Shown: positions 17,529 through 26,207 of the stretch, in pieces
How positions within the stretch are numbered: the stretch's first letter is position 1
How the letters are laid out: every line of letters begins with the position of its first letter
Source of the DNA: JABDIP01 sp965227455
GTDB lineage: Bacteria; Pseudomonadota; Alphaproteobacteria; DSM-16000; Inquilinaceae
Length of the DNA stretch: 64,000 bases
Direction of reading: 5' to 3'
NCBI GenBank assembly: GCA_965227455.1
Contig: OZ245752.1
Span: 4,774,001 to 4,838,000 of the forward strand
The notes under the pieces: model-generated
What the model was told of the DNA's origin: nothing
What the model saw: the letters and a program-made list of their open reading frames with translations, nothing else
Database searches by the model: none
Position numbers and translations under genes: made by a program

Positions 17529-19217
17529 TTGCGTCTGTTCCACCGTCAGGAGAAATCCGCATCGGGTCGAAGCGCCCCGCCGCGCGCGGCCGTGCCGGAC
17601 CTGATCGAGCGCCATCCGGGCCTGGCCATGGTGGTGGCGGCCGACGGCACGGTGCTGACGGCCAGTGAATCGCTGCAGCCGCTGATCGATGCCGGCCCGT
17701 CCGGCCCCTGGTGGGATCAGCTCTATGGCTGGCTGACCCGGCCGGCCGACGATGACGGCACGGTGAAGATCTTTCCGCTGGAAACCGATGGCGGCCCGGC
17801 CGTGGTGGAATGGACCGCCGTCGCCCTGCCGGACAACACCGTCGCCCTTCTGGGCCGCGACGTAACCCTGGACACCAATCTGCGCGATGCCCTGGCGGAA
17901 TCCCGCCAGCGGTTCCGCGACCTGGTCGACATCTCCAGCGATTTCGCCTGGGAAACCGGGGCCGACGGGCGCTTTGTCTATGTGTCGCCGGAAGGCGCGC
18001 TGGGCTATGCCGCCGATGCGCTGGTCGGCCACGACCCGGACGATCTGCTGAAGGATCGGGACTCGGTGACCCGGTCGCCCTTCCAGGCCCGGCGGGCCGT
18101 CAATCGGGCGGAGCTCTGGCTGCGCCGCTCCGATGGCGAGGATGCCTGCGTGGTCGCCTGGGCCCGTCCGCTGCTGGACGAGGCCGGCGACTGGCGCGGC
18201 ACCCGGGGCCTGTGCCGGGAAGTCACCGAGATGCGCCGGCGCGAGGCGGCCCTGGCCCGGGCGCGGACCCGCGAGCAGTTGCTGGAGCACATCGTCCGCA
18301 CCATGCGCGACGAGGTCGAGCCCGGCCGGATGCTGGCCGGTGCCGCGACCGCCATCGCCAATGCCATCGGCGCCGATGGCTGCCGGCTCTATCGCCGGGA
18401 TATCGAAGGCCGCGTCGTCGTCGCTGCCGATCACGGCAGGGTCGACGCAACCTTCGATGTGGCCGAGATCCTGGACCGGCCCGGCGTCGGCACCCGGGCG
18501 CGGCGGGTGGGATCGAAGAAACGCGGGCTGGCGATTGCGGCCCGGGCCCAGGACGGGGCCAGCGGCGCCGTCATCGTCTGGCGGTCGCCGGGCGGCGAAG
18601 CCTGGACGGATGAGGATTGCCAGCTGATCGAGGCGGTCGGTGACCAGATCGGCGTCGCCTATCTGCACACCGCCTATCTGGAGCGGCTGCAGGCCCAGGC
18701 CGACCGCGACGGCATGACCAAGCTGCTCAACCGCCGCGCCATGATGGAGCGGCTGGCGGAGCGGATGGATGGGCGGAACCGGGGCGCGGGGGCGGTGCTC
18801 TACATCGACATCGACAATTTCAAATCGGTCAACGACGTGCATGGCCACCAGCGCGGCGACGCGGTGCTGACCGAGGTGACGACGCTGTTGCGCGAGACCA
18901 CCGGCCCCGACGATCTGCGCGGCCGCATCGGCGGCGACGAATTCGTGGTCTGGCTGGAGGGCGCCGACGGTTCCCGGGCGGCGGAAGTCGCAACGGCGAT
19001 GGCCGAGCGCGGCCGGACGCTGGCGGCGCATTCCTCGGCACCGGACCGGCCCGCCGGCCTGTCCGTCGGGGTTGCGGTGCGCCCGGCCAAGAGCCGGGAG
19101 CATGTCGCCGCGACCATCGAACGGGCCGACAAGGCGATGTATCAGGCCAAGGCCGCCAGCCGCGAAGCCCTTGCCGGCGGCGGCTGGGCCCTGGCCGAAA
19201 ACGGAGAAGCGACATGA
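17529..19217 (+). CDS. PAS/GAF sensor diguanylate cyclase (GGDEF)
   Basis: 562 residues from a TTG start with GAAGG about 6 bp upstream. Domains in order: a divergent N-terminal PAS-like region (about 20-120), a PAS domain (about 128-245, FRDLVDISSDFAWETGADGR), a GAF domain (about 255-395) and GGDEF (about 400-555) with the intact motif GGDEF in RGRIGGDEFVVWLEG and the metal region YIDIDNFKSVNDVHGH. The RxxD inhibitory site expected five residues before GGDEF is absent (GPDD instead). No EAL domain. It makes the second messenger c-di-GMP in response to an unknown ligand. Its stop overlaps the start of the DUF2336 gene by ATGA, so the two products are likely made together. Confidence 0.9.
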   Translation: MRLFHRQEKSASGRSAPPRAAVPDLIERHPGLAMVVAADGTVLTASESLQPLIDAGPSGPWWDQLYGWLTRPADDDGTVKIFPLETDGGPAVVEWTAVALPDNTVALLGRDVTLDTNLRDALAESRQRFRDLVDISSDFAWETGADGRFVYVSPEGALGYAADALVGHDPDDLLKDRDSVTRSPFQARRAVNRAELWLRRSDGEDACVVAWARPLLDEAGDWRGTRGLCREVTEMRRREAALARARTREQLLEHIVRTMRDEVEPGRMLAGAATAIANAIGADGCRLYRRDIEGRVVVAADHGRVDATFDVAEILDRPGVGTRARRVGSKKRGLAIAARAQDGASGAVIVWRSPGGEAWTDEDCQLIEAVGDQIGVAYLHTAYLERLQAQADRDGMTKLLNRRAMMERLAERMDGRNRGAGAVLYIDIDNFKSVNDVHGHQRGDAVLTEVTTLLRETTGPDDLRGRIGGDEFVVWLEGADGSRAAEVATAMAERGRTLAAHSSAPDRPAGLSVGVAVRPAKSREHVAATIERADKAMYQAKAASREALAGGGWALAENGEAT

Positions 19218-20488
19218 GTGGGCAACCACAGCGGCGGCCGGCCGACGACGGCGCGCAGGACGCCAAGCTCCGGGCCCGAAACGCCGATCCGGACGTCCGG
19301 CGATCCGTCGCCGAGCGGACCGATGTCTCGCCGGAACTGTTGTTCTTCCTGGCGGCCGATACCGCCGAGGCCGTGCGCCGGGAGATCGCCGCCAACCCGG
19401 CGACGCCGGGGCAGGCCGACGTCCTGCTGGCCAAGGATCCGGCGGATTCGGTCCGGTCCGCCGCGCTTGAGAAGGCGGTCGGCCGGATCCCGCCCAATGG
19501 CAGCGAGCCGGACGGGCCGCTGGAGAAGTTCACCCTCAAGGTGCTCACGGTCCTGGCCGACGATCCGTCGCCCGCCATGCGGCAGATGCTGGCGGAGGCG
19601 GTGCAGTCCCTGGTGCACGTGCCGCCGGCCGTCGTCAGCTGCCTGGTCCGCGACGAGGAAGCGAAGGTGGCCGAACCGGTGCTGCGCAACTCGCCGCAGG
19701 TCACCGACGAGGATCTGGTCACGGTCCTCAAGACCACGCCGACGCGCGGCCGGGTCGCCGCCATCGCGCAACGGTCGGACCTGTCGCAGCGGGTCGCCGA
19801 TGCGGTGGTGCGCACCGACGACATCGATGCGGTTGCCCTGCTGCTGGGCAATGAAAGCGCCCAGATCCGCGAGGAGACGCTGGATCACATCCTGGCCAGG
19901 GCGCCGTCGCGCAAATCCTGGCACCGGCCGCTGGTCTACCGGCCCAACCTTTCCAGTGCCGCGGTCCGGCGTTTGGCGCGCTTCGTCGCGGTGTCGCTGA
20001 TCGAGGTGCTGCAGCAGCGCCACGAGATGGACGAGGAAACTGCAGAGGCCGTCGTCGCCACCCTGCGCACCCGGCTGGCAAAGAACGGCGCGCCGCTTGC
20101 CGACGAGCCGCCGCCGGCCACGGAGGGGGAGTCCGACGGTCCCTCGGGCGCCGACCGGGCGCGCAGCATGCACGCCGAGGGCACCCTGACCGAGGACGAG
20201 ATCGACGATGCGATCTTCCGCGGCGATCGGCCCTTCGTGGTCCGCGGCCTGGCGCTGCTGGCCGGGGTCTCCGACGCGATCGTCGAGGCCATATTGAACG
20301 CCCACAGCGCCCGGGGCGTGGTGGCAATCGTGTGGAAGGCCGGGCTTGGCATGCGGCTGGCGATGAAGGTCCAATTGCAGATCGCCCAGATCGCTCCGAG
20401 TAGCGTCATCAAGGCCCGCGATGGCGTCGATTTCCCGCTGACCGAGGAAGAGCTGACCTGGCAGCTCGAATTCTTCGGCGCGGCCTGA
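19214..20488 (+). CDS. DUF2336 (HEAT-like repeat) protein coupled to the diguanylate cyclase
   Basis: 424 residues. Repeated helical units such as DPDVRRSVAERTDVSPELLFF, AAREIAANPATPGQADVLLA-like segments and NSPQVTDEDLVTVLKT match the DUF2336 pattern found almost only in alphaproteobacteria. There is no signal peptide. It starts inside the end of the GGDEF gene (ATGA). DUF2336 proteins are often found beside signalling genes, so it may be an adaptor or effector for c-di-GMP output; that is inference. Convergent with aglG, with a hairpin terminator between. Confidence 0.85.
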   Translation: MSGQPQRRPADDGAQDAKLRARNADPDVRRSVAERTDVSPELLFFLAADTAEAVRREIAANPATPGQADVLLAKDPADSVRSAALEKAVGRIPPNGSEPDGPLEKFTLKVLTVLADDPSPAMRQMLAEAVQSLVHVPPAVVSCLVRDEEAKVAEPVLRNSPQVTDEDLVTVLKTTPTRGRVAAIAQRSDLSQRVADAVVRTDDIDAVALLLGNESAQIREETLDHILARAPSRKSWHRPLVYRPNLSSAAVRRLARFVAVSLIEVLQQRHEMDEETAEAVVATLRTRLAKNGAPLADEPPPATEGESDGPSGADRARSMHAEGTLTEDEIDDAIFRGDRPFVVRGLALLAGVSDAIVEAILNAHSARGVVAIVWKAGLGMRLAMKVQLQIAQIAPSSVIKARDGVDFPLTEEELTWQLEFFGAA

Positions 20489-20543
20489 AGCCGTATGCGC
20501 TCGTGCGCAATCGGCACCGGCCCGAAGAAGAATCCGGATCGAT

Positions 20544-20569
20544 CGGGCGGCGGAGAATTCCGCCGCCCG
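20544..20569. terminator. Hairpin terminator between convergent DUF2336 gene and aglG
   Basis: Perfect 11-bp arms (CGGGCGGCGGA at 20544-20554 and its complement at 20559-20569) with a 4-base loop, midway between two converging genes. No T-run follows on either strand, so it may stop or pause transcription in both directions or stabilise transcript ends. Confidence 0.55.
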
Positions 20570-20586
20570 GCCGCGCAGGCTGCGGC

Positions 20587-21753
20587 TTAGCCGCCCTTGA
20601 CCGAACCTGCCAGCAGGCCGCGCACGAAGTAGCGCTGCAGCGACAGGAAGAAGAGCAGCGGCACGATGATCGAAACGAAGGCGCTGCTGGTCAGGATCTC
20701 CCAGTTGTCGCCGCGCGACCCCAGCAGCTCTCGCAGCTTCGAGGTCATGACGATCTGGTTTTCCTGCTTGCCTAGGAATACCAGGGCCACCAGCAGATCG
20801 TTCCACACCCAGAGGAACTGGAAGATCGCGAACGAGGCCAGCGCCGGCACCGACAGCGGCAGGATGAGCCGGGTGAAGATGTGGAAGTGCGAGGCACCGT
20901 CCACCTTGGCCGATTCGATGATGTCCTTGGGCAGGCCGCCGACATAATTGCGCAGCAGGTAGATCGCCAGCGGCAATCCGAAGCCGGTATGGGCCAGCCA
21001 TATGCCGGGATAGGATTTCGCCGACACGTCGAACGCCGCACCGATCCCGTTGTACATCCGCAACAGCGGGATCAGCGACATCTGCAGCGGTACGACCAGC
21101 AGGCCGACGACGACCGCGAACAGGAATTGCCGCCCGGGAAAATCCATCCAGGCGAACGCGTAGGCCGCGAAGGCTGCAATCAGGATTGGGATGATCGTGG
21201 CCGGTACCGTCACCGTCAGGGTGTTGATGAACGACTGGCCGAAGCCTTCCGAAGACAGGATCTCGCGATAGTTGTCCAGGCTGAAGATCGGCGGAATCTG
21301 CGCGATATAGAAGAAGCGCTTGCCGCGCGCGTTGTCGAACGGCACCGGCGACACCCACTCATAGGTCCCGTCCGCGTTCAGCGTGAACCGGGTGCCGTCG
21401 TCCAGGCTCGCGGTCTCGCCGGCCTGGAACTCGGTCAGGTCCCTCTGGCCGGTGCCGAAGGTGGCAATCGATTTCGGGCTGCCTTCCTCGAAGAACGAGC
21501 CGGAGATGATGTATTCGCCGCCCCGTTCGACCTGATCGTCGGCAGTGCCGGTGCGGCCCCGCTCGGCCCCCTGTGAGGCGGACAGCGCCGTCCACCAGCC
21601 CGAGACGATCAACTGGTCCTTGTCGCGCAGCGAGCTGATCAGCAGTCCTGCCGTCGGGATCGTCCAGCCCAGCACAAGCAGGAAGAGGCATAGATGGGTG
21701 ACCATCCGCAGCGGATGCATCACCTTGATGCCCATGATCCGCCGGGTCTTCAT
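20587..21753 (-). CDS. aglG: Alpha-glucoside ABC transporter inner-membrane subunit AglG-like
   Basis: 388 residues, MalG-type permease. Membrane segments are seen at the N-terminus (HLCLFLLVLGWTIPTAGLLIS) and in the C-terminal two thirds. The EAA loop for ATPase contact is ESAKVDGASHFHIFTRLILPL. A soluble, periplasmic insert of about 90 residues (about 50-145) lies after the first helix, as in AglG proteins of alphaproteobacteria. The length is close to that of Sinorhizobium AglG. ATG at 21753 overlaps the end of aglF by four bases. No ATP-binding subunit follows; it must come from elsewhere in the genome. Confidence 0.85.
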   Translation of the reverse strand: MKTRRIMGIKVMHPLRMVTHLCLFLLVLGWTIPTAGLLISSLRDKDQLIVSGWWTALSASQGAERGRTGTADDQVERGGEYIISGSFFEEGSPKSIATFGTGQRDLTEFQAGETASLDDGTRFTLNADGTYEWVSPVPFDNARGKRFFYIAQIPPIFSLDNYREILSSEGFGQSFINTLTVTVPATIIPILIAAFAAYAFAWMDFPGRQFLFAVVVGLLVVPLQMSLIPLLRMYNGIGAAFDVSAKSYPGIWLAHTGFGLPLAIYLLRNYVGGLPKDIIESAKVDGASHFHIFTRLILPLSVPALASFAIFQFLWVWNDLLVALVFLGKQENQIVMTSKLRELLGSRGDNWEILTSSAFVSIIVPLLFFLSLQRYFVRGLLAGSVKGG

Positions 21754-22763
21754 CGCATGCCCTCCTCTTCCTGGAAGCGCCTTATGTTCCAGATCATGAT
21801 CGGGATCACCGCGATCATGATGATCAGCGCGACGGTGCTGCCGCGGCCGAAATCGCCGCCGCCGCGGAACATCCAGTCGAACATCAGGTTGGCCAGGACC
21901 TCGGTGTCCCATTGGCCGTTCGTCATCGCCAGAACGATGTCGAACACCTTCAGGACGATGATGGTGATGGTGGTCCAGACGACCAGCACCGTGCCCATGA
22001 TCTGCGGCAACATGATCTTGAAGAAGATCTGGAACTCGTTGGCGCCGTCGATGCGAGCCGCCTCCAGCGTCTCGGTCGGCACGCCCCTGAGCGCCGCGCT
22101 CAAGATCACCATCGCGAAAGGCGTCTGGATCCAGATCAGGATCACCATCAGGAACAGGCTGTTCCAGCCGGGGAGCGTGACCCAGGCCTGCGGTTCGAAG
22201 CCAAATGCCACCACGAGCGCGTTCAGCAGACCGATCTGGTCTGCATCGGGTCCGCGAAAATCATAGACGAACTTCCAGATCACGCTGGCGCCGACGAAGG
22301 AGATCGCCATCGGCAGAAAGATGAATGTCTTCGCGATCGTGCCCCACGCAACCTTGTCGGCCAGGACGGCGACGATCATGCCCATGATCGTGCTCATCGC
22401 CGGGACGATCAGCAGCCAGAGGATGTTGTTCCAGATCGACTGCAGGAACTCGTCGTCGGTGAAGGCCCAAACGAAATTCCCAAACCCGACGAAGATGTCA
22501 CCGGTGCGGTCGAAGAGGCTGAGCTTGGCGGTCTCGAAGACCGGGTAGACCAGGTAGATGCCGAGCAATAGGAGAGCCGGTCCGACGAAGAGCCAGGGCC
22601 GGATCGCGCCCCGCGTGGTCTCCCGGCTGATCACACGGCCGTCCGGCCTGCGGCGATCGCCCAGGAAGGTGTCGAGAGCCCAGTTCGTACCAGAGAAGTA
22701 GAGAATACTGGCCCCAACGCCGAGTACGATTGCGACAAGGGCACTGAGTAGCTGTCCAGCCAC
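21750..22763 (-). CDS. aglF: Alpha-glucoside ABC transporter inner-membrane subunit AglF-like
   Basis: 337 residues, MalF-type permease, the same length as Sinorhizobium AglF. At least seven hydrophobic helices. The EAA loop is LEAARIDGANEFQIFFKIML. GTG start at 22763 with GGAGATCGAC upstream. Follows aglE by 87 bp and overlaps aglG. Substrate (maltose, sucrose, trehalose and related alpha-glucosides) is inferred from similarity of all three subunits to the Agl system, not shown by the sequence. Confidence 0.86.
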   Translation of the reverse strand: MAGQLLSALVAIVLGVGASILYFSGTNWALDTFLGDRRRPDGRVISRETTRGAIRPWLFVGPALLLLGIYLVYPVFETAKLSLFDRTGDIFVGFGNFVWAFTDDEFLQSIWNNILWLLIVPAMSTIMGMIVAVLADKVAWGTIAKTFIFLPMAISFVGASVIWKFVYDFRGPDADQIGLLNALVVAFGFEPQAWVTLPGWNSLFLMVILIWIQTPFAMVILSAALRGVPTETLEAARIDGANEFQIFFKIMLPQIMGTVLVVWTTITIIVLKVFDIVLAMTNGQWDTEVLANLMFDWMFRGGGDFGRGSTVALIIMIAVIPIMIWNIRRFQEEEGMR

Positions 22764-22850
22764 GCCGTCGATCTCCGTGTTGTTTGGGGCCGGCGGGCTT
22801 GACGCTTAGCCAAGCCCGCCGGTGACGGTGACTACAGGGACTGCCGCGAT

Positions 22851-24221
22851 CTACTTGATGGCGTCCCAACTGCGTTGGACCGCGTCGGCAATATCCTCCG
22901 CCGAACTGCCGCTGACATAATCGACCATGCCGGTCCAGAACGATCCGGCGCCGACGGAACCTGGCATCAGATCGGAGCCGTCGAACCGGAAGGTCGTGGC
23001 GTTGAGCAGGATCTCGCCCTGCTTACGCAATGTCGGATTGGCATAGGTGTCGACATTCACGCCCATGTGCGGCGTCAGGAGCCCGCTCTGGGACATCCAG
23101 ATCTCGTTGGCCAACGGGGTCTTGAGGTATTCAAGCAGCATCCGCGTCGCCTCGTTGTCCGCGGTGATCGCCCACAAAGTCCCGGCGCCTAGCACGGGAT
23201 TTCCGAGATCCTCAGCTTCGAACGGCGGGAAGTAGAAGAAGTCAGCGTCCAGGCCAAGTTCCGTCCCATCCGGGAAGAAAGTGGTGATGAAGCTGGCCTG
23301 CTTGTGCATGTAGCAGCGCGGCGGAACCGAGAACAGCCCGCTGGGGGCGTCACGGAAATCGGTCGCGCCGACGGCCGCGGCGCCGCCGTCGACCCAGTCA
23401 TCGTTCTTGGCGAACGTGCCGAAGGTATCGATGGCGTTGACGATGCGCGGGTCGTTGAAGGCGATCTCGTTGGTCACCCAGCCGTCATAGACATCCGGCG
23501 CCTGGGTGCGCAGCAGCAGATCCTCGACCCAGTCGGTCGCCGGCCAGCCGGTGGCGTCGCCGGAGCCGAGCCCGATGCACCACGGCGTGCCGCCATCTTC
23601 GACGATCTGTTCGCTGAGCGCGATCAGCTCTTCCATGGTCTCCGGCACTTCGTAGCCGGCATCTTCGAAGTTCTCCGGCGAGTACCAGACCAGGCTCTTC
23701 AGATCGACCTTGTAGAAGAAACCGTAGAATTCCGGATTGCCGTCAGGTCCGGGATACGTCCCGAGATCGACCCAGGACTGGCCAGCGGCGTAATTGTCGA
23801 TAACCCACTGCCGCGTCTCGTCGCCGAGCGGAATCAGCCCGCCCTTCGCCGCCTGGTTTGCGGCCAGGCCGGGCTGCGGGAACACCGCAAGGTTCGGCGG
23901 GCTGCCAGCCTGGATGTCGATGACGATCTGCTGTTCGAAGCTGTCGGAGCCGGCGTAGTTCACCGTCGCGCCCGTCGCCGCCACGAAATAGTTGAGGACG
24001 CTGTTGACCAGATCGCGGTCGGGTCCGAGCCACGGGCCGAGGATCGTAACCTCCTGCCCGCTCAGATCCATCGCCTGGAACCGATCCAGATCGCCCCAGT
24101 GGAAACGGGAATCGTCACCGATCGGATAGACGAGATTGCTGCCATCCTGTGCCTGCACGGCACTGGCCGCCAGCAGCGAAAGCGCCGCAGCGCCCAGGGG
24201 TATGGCCTTTCGAAGGGTCAT
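22851..24221 (-). CDS. aglE: Alpha-glucoside periplasmic binding protein AglE-like
   Basis: 456 residues. A signal peptide (MTLRKAIPLGAAALSLLAAS, cleavage after VQA) precedes a family-1 extracellular solute-binding domain. Seen: VTILGPWLGPDRDLVNSVLN, VYDGWVTNEIAFNDPRIV and the C-terminal LDADFFYFPPFEAEDLGNPV region. Its size and the trp-rich substrate cleft (WSP/YSPENF) fit AglE. A GGGAGG ribosome-binding site lies 10 bp before the ATG. First gene of the aglE-F-G operon. The 294-bp upstream gap contains AT-rich DNA and a weak LacI-like inverted sequence at 24273-24284. Confidence 0.85.
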   Translation of the reverse strand: MTLRKAIPLGAAALSLLAASAVQAQDGSNLVYPIGDDSRFHWGDLDRFQAMDLSGQEVTILGPWLGPDRDLVNSVLNYFVAATGATVNYAGSDSFEQQIVIDIQAGSPPNLAVFPQPGLAANQAAKGGLIPLGDETRQWVIDNYAAGQSWVDLGTYPGPDGNPEFYGFFYKVDLKSLVWYSPENFEDAGYEVPETMEELIALSEQIVEDGGTPWCIGLGSGDATGWPATDWVEDLLLRTQAPDVYDGWVTNEIAFNDPRIVNAIDTFGTFAKNDDWVDGGAAAVGATDFRDAPSGLFSVPPRCYMHKQASFITTFFPDGTELGLDADFFYFPPFEAEDLGNPVLGAGTLWAITADNEATRMLLEYLKTPLANEIWMSQSGLLTPHMGVNVDTYANPTLRKQGEILLNATTFRFDGSDLMPGSVGAGSFWTGMVDYVSGSSAEDIADAVQRSWDAIK

Positions 24222-24515
24222 TCTTTGAGTACCTCCCAGTAATTTCTATTGCTCGCGGGAACATTGGCGTCCCGGTTTAAAACGCTCGTCCGGCCCTCGC
24301 AGTCTTTGCCGCTGCGCTCACGTAAACCGTCTCGAATTTATGGGCCTATGTTCCCAGATCGCTTCAAGAACCGCGGGAACCGTAGCACTCCGATCCCTTG
24401 AGTTGAAGTGCGGAAAGTCATCTTCGCTCGGGATAGGCGACGGAAAAGCAAAAATAAAATGCGAACGCGCTTTGAGACCGGTTCCGCACAATTCTTGGTC
24501 AGCTATGACCAAATA
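24222..24515. other. Regulatory gap between aglE and argB
   Basis: Upstream of aglE (minus strand), downstream of argB (minus strand). Contains an imperfect palindrome at 24273-24284 (CGGTTTAAAACG, two mismatches), of the type bound by LacI-family sugar repressors, and an AT-rich stretch near 24440-24520. No gene is visible. The palindrome is a weak call. Confidence 0.35.
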
Positions 24516-25439
24516 TTAGGCACTCCTGATCAGGGTGCCGGCGCCGCCATCGGTGAAGATCTCCAGCAGCAGTGCATGCGCCACCCGGCCATCCAGGATG
24601 ACCGCCGCCTCGACCCCGCCTTCCACGGCGCCGACGCAGGTCTCGATCTTCGGGATCATGCCGCCATGGATGGTACCATCGGCAATCAGGTCGCGGGCCT
24701 GGGCGGAATTGATCTCCGGGATCAGCGCCTTCTGCTTGTCCAGCACGCCGACCACATCGGTCAGCAGCAACAGCCGCTCGGCGTTGATCGCCGCGGCAAC
24801 CGCGCCCGCCACCGTGTCGGCGTTGATGTTGTAGGTGTGGCCATCATGGTCGAAGCCGATCGGGGCGATCACCGGGATGAACTCGGAGCCCCGGAAGGTT
24901 TCCAGGATCTCCGGGTTGATGGTCGCCGGCTCGCCCACGAATCCCAGATCCAGCAGCCTTTCGATGCTGCTGTCCGGATCGCGCTTGCTGCGCTGGAGCT
25001 TGCGGGCGGCAACCAGCCCGCCATCCTTGCCCGACAGCCCGATCGCCCGGCCGCCGACCTCGTGGATGGCGGCGACGATGGATTTGTTGATCGATCCGGA
25101 CAGAACCATCTCGACGATGTCGACGGTGTCGCGGTCGGTCTTGCGCAGGCCGTCGACGAATTCCGACTGGATCTTCAGGCGCTCCAGCATGCGGCCGATC
25201 TGCGGGCCGCCTCCATGGACGACCACCGGATTGATGCCGACCTGTTTCAGCAGCACCACGTCGCGGGCGAAATCCCGGGCCAGCTCCGCATCGCCCATGG
25301 CGTGGCCGCCATATTTGACGACGAAGGTGGCACCGTTGTACTGGCGCATGAACGGCAGGGCCTCGGACAGGGTGTGCGCCTTGTCCAGCCACTTCTCCAG
25401 TTCGGCAGTGCCTGCCTTTTTTGTCCTTGAGGCGTCCAT
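24516..25439 (-). CDS. argB: Acetylglutamate kinase
   Basis: 307 residues. Phosphorylates N-acetyl-L-glutamate in arginine synthesis. Seen: FVVKYGGHAMGD near residue 40, the nucleotide/substrate loop VVVHGGGPQIGRML, GLSGKDGGLVAARKL, NINADTVAGAVAAAI, and the C-terminal GGMIPKIETCVGAVEGGVEA with the catalytic Lys. An N-terminal helix of about 30 residues is present, as in arginine-sensitive hexameric forms. Follows engB by 84 bp on the same strand. Confidence 0.96.
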   Translation of the reverse strand: MDASRTKKAGTAELEKWLDKAHTLSEALPFMRQYNGATFVVKYGGHAMGDAELARDFARDVVLLKQVGINPVVVHGGGPQIGRMLERLKIQSEFVDGLRKTDRDTVDIVEMVLSGSINKSIVAAIHEVGGRAIGLSGKDGGLVAARKLQRSKRDPDSSIERLLDLGFVGEPATINPEILETFRGSEFIPVIAPIGFDHDGHTYNINADTVAGAVAAAINAERLLLLTDVVGVLDKQKALIPEINSAQARDLIADGTIHGGMIPKIETCVGAVEGGVEAAVILDGRVAHALLLEIFTDGGAGTLIRSA

Positions 25440-25523
25440 CGCCGCAATCCGCCCTTCTATTCGCGCCGCACTTTAACAGTCCGCGCCGGCAGGTCCAGCG
25501 GAGGGGAGAACCGCGGGCTGGAC

Positions 25524-26171
25524 CTAGCCGGCGACAGGCTCCGCCAGCTCGGCCAGCCTTGCGCGCAGCTCGCCGATCCCGGTGCCGTCGCGGGCGCTGG
25601 TCGCCAGGATGTCCGGGAAGGCCGCCGGATGGGCCTTCAACGCCGCCGTGGTTTCGCTGACGCGCCGCTCCAGCTCGGCCTGCTTCACCTTGTCGGCCTT
25701 GGTCAGCACGATCTGATAGGGCACCGCCGCTTGGTCCAGCATCTCCATGATGTCGCCGTCGCCGGGCTTCACCCCGTGGCGGGCGTCGATCAGGACACAG
25801 GCCCGGCGCAGCGTGACCCGCCCCTTCAGATAGGCCCGCAGCAGCCGGGTCCAGGATTCGACCATGCTCTTGGAGACCTTGGCATAGCCGTAGCCGGGCA
25901 GGTCGACCAGGGTCAGCCGCTGGCCGAGCTCGAAGAAGATGAGCTGCTGGGTGCGGCCCGGCGTGTTGCTGGTCCGGGCCAGGGTGTTGCGGCCGGTCAG
26001 GGCGTTGACCAGGCTCGACTTGCCGACATTGGAGCGGCCGCAGAAGGCGACCTCCGGCAGACCCAGCGGCGGCAGCTGCTGCAGCTTGGCGACGGCCAGG
26101 GTGAACCGGCACTCCTGCGCGAACAGAAGCCGGCCGGCCTCGATCTGCTCCGGCGTGGGGTCGCTGGTCAT
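25524..26171 (-). CDS. engB: Ribosome biogenesis GTPase EngB (YihA/YsxC)
   Basis: 215 residues. GTPase involved in 50S assembly. G1 is GRSNVGKSSLVNAL, G2 Thr in NTPGRTQQ, G3 DLPGYGYAKV, G4 TKAD in VLTKADKV, G5 about ATSARDGTGI. The start ATG at 26171 is 36 bp from the yidC stop. The order rpmH-rnpA-yidD-yidC-engB-argB is the usual alphaproteobacterial one. Confidence 0.95.
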   Translation of the reverse strand: MTSDPTPEQIEAGRLLFAQECRFTLAVAKLQQLPPLGLPEVAFCGRSNVGKSSLVNALTGRNTLARTSNTPGRTQQLIFFELGQRLTLVDLPGYGYAKVSKSMVESWTRLLRAYLKGRVTLRRACVLIDARHGVKPGDGDIMEMLDQAAVPYQIVLTKADKVKQAELERRVSETTAALKAHPAAFPDILATSARDGTGIGELRARLAELAEPVAG

Positions 26172-26207
26172 GGCCGTTCCGGGCGTCTGCGGCGGACGCC
26201 GCCCGGG

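Noticed and set aside
24273..24284. LacI-like inverted sequence as a proven operator of aglE
   Set aside because: Two mismatches in 12 bases, and no regulator gene next to it. Kept only as a weak note in the gap feature.
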